5,787 nt of DNA from the NCBI GenBank assembly GCA_027016675.1, contig JALUSH010000043.1, positions 1 through 5,787 on the forward strand. The letters are read 5' to 3'. The DNA comes from Thermodesulfovibrio sp. (GTDB lineage: Bacteria > Nitrospirota > Thermodesulfovibrionia > Thermodesulfovibrionales > JdFR-85). This document shows positions 5,503 through 5,787 of this stretch, piece by piece. Both the position numbers and the translations under genes were made by a program. The notes beneath the pieces are model-generated. The model made no database searches. It was given only the letters and a program-made list of their open reading frames with translations, and was not told where the DNA came from. Position 1 is the first letter of the stretch; each line of letters starts with the position of its first letter.

Positions 5503-5530
5503 AGTATCATAAAGTTACATCATGTGTCAA
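5503..5530 (-). promoter_or_regulatory. Promoter candidate for tRNA-Leu
   Basis: A perfect TTGACA -35 (5530-5525) is followed after 16 nt by GATACT (5508-5503), a 4/6 match to TATAAT. Initiation near 5496 would leave a leader of about 50 nt before the mature tRNA 5' end at 5445. No other gene is downstream on this strand before the tRNA. Confidence 0.5.
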
Positions 5531-5689
5531 GGTTACCGGAACACTGTAAACTGCTGACAGAAAACATGAGTCACAGGGAATATTCGGGGAACAGTTATTA
5601 AAATGGAGACAGTTACCACGAAGATGTTCAAAGTTTTTTATTCAACAGGTTCTCGTGCCTGTCCAGACAAAGTATAATCAAATGGATTC

Positions 5690-5787
5690 TCAGAAAGGAA
5701 AACGTATTGCTTTTAGAACCTCCATGATATTTGATTTCATCACCATATCAGTCGTCTTATCATCTTTCAGGAAAAAGAACATGAAAT
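5690..5787 (-). CDS. Possible C-terminal end of an unknown protein (partial)
   Basis: From the right edge a minus-strand frame is open for 31 codons, then stops at TGA (5692-5690). The residues (FMFFFLKDDKTTDMV, then MKSNIMEVLKAIRFPF) read like an ordinary amphipathic helical C-terminus. It is too short to assign a family, and an open frame of this size can occur by chance. The spacer from 5531 to 5689 contains only a 5-bp stem (5645-5649 with 5658-5662) without a U-run, so I see no clear terminator for it. Confidence 0.35.
   Translation of the reverse strand, partial: FMFFFLKDDKTTDMVMKSNIMEVLKAIRFPF

Noticed and set aside
5355..5549. Plus-strand 64-codon frame beginning MWCRRPDSNRHG
   Set aside because: It is the antisense of the tRNA-Leu gene. 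The CRRPDSNRHG-type peptide is a well-known false product of tRNA complements.
5645..5662. Terminator after the possible partial gene at the right edge
   Set aside because: The stem has only 5 bp and is followed on the minus strand by TGAATAAAAAAC rather than a T-run.

Overview
The window is typical of an anaerobic, multihaem-cytochrome-rich bacterium of moderate to low GC, such as the Desulfobacterota/Geobacterales-like or Nitrospirota (Thermodesulfovibrio-like) lineages. This placement is an inference from gene content (c-type cytochrome, HybA-like ferredoxin, HybB/NrfD-like membrane protein) and strong AGGAGG ribosome binding sites. No marker gene fixes the taxon. Every gene I can support lies on the minus strand, so the window reads from right to left.

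Right end (5787 to 5034). A short C-terminal fragment of an unknown protein may end at 5690. A spacer with a TTGACA-type promoter candidate leads into a complete tRNA-Leu(UAA) gene with an encoded CCA (5358-5445). The spacer after it (5034-5357) holds two adjacent short tandem repeats (7-bp and 8-bp units) and a probable extended -10 promoter for the next genes.

Middle (5033 to 3505). A two-gene unit encodes a polytopic M56/BlaR1-like zinc metallopeptidase and, 11 nt downstream, a 175-residue protein with one N-terminal membrane anchor and an unrecognised domain. A weak stem-loop follows.

Left (3432 to 1). A probable five-gene operon starts at an extended -10 promoter (3404-3432). It encodes two small membrane proteins that are paralogues of each other (about 82 and 135 aa), a small multihaem cytochrome c with five haem-attachment motifs (one of the rare CX3CH type), a Tat-exported four-cluster ferredoxin of the HybA type with a C-terminal membrane anchor, and a ten-helix HybB/NrfD-family quinone-interacting membrane protein that runs off the left edge. 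A stable-looking hairpin lies between the second small protein and the cytochrome.

Working model (inference): the last three proteins form a membrane-bound menaquinone/periplasm electron-transfer module, with NrfD-like protein exchanging electrons with quinone, the 4x[4Fe-4S] protein acting as a wire, and the cytochrome as the periplasmic terminal carrier. It resembles the Qrc, Hmc/Nhc and Cbc-type complexes, but no catalytic (molybdopterin or hydrogenase) subunit is visible in the window. The two paralogous small proteins at the head of the operon are the most likely undescribed component.
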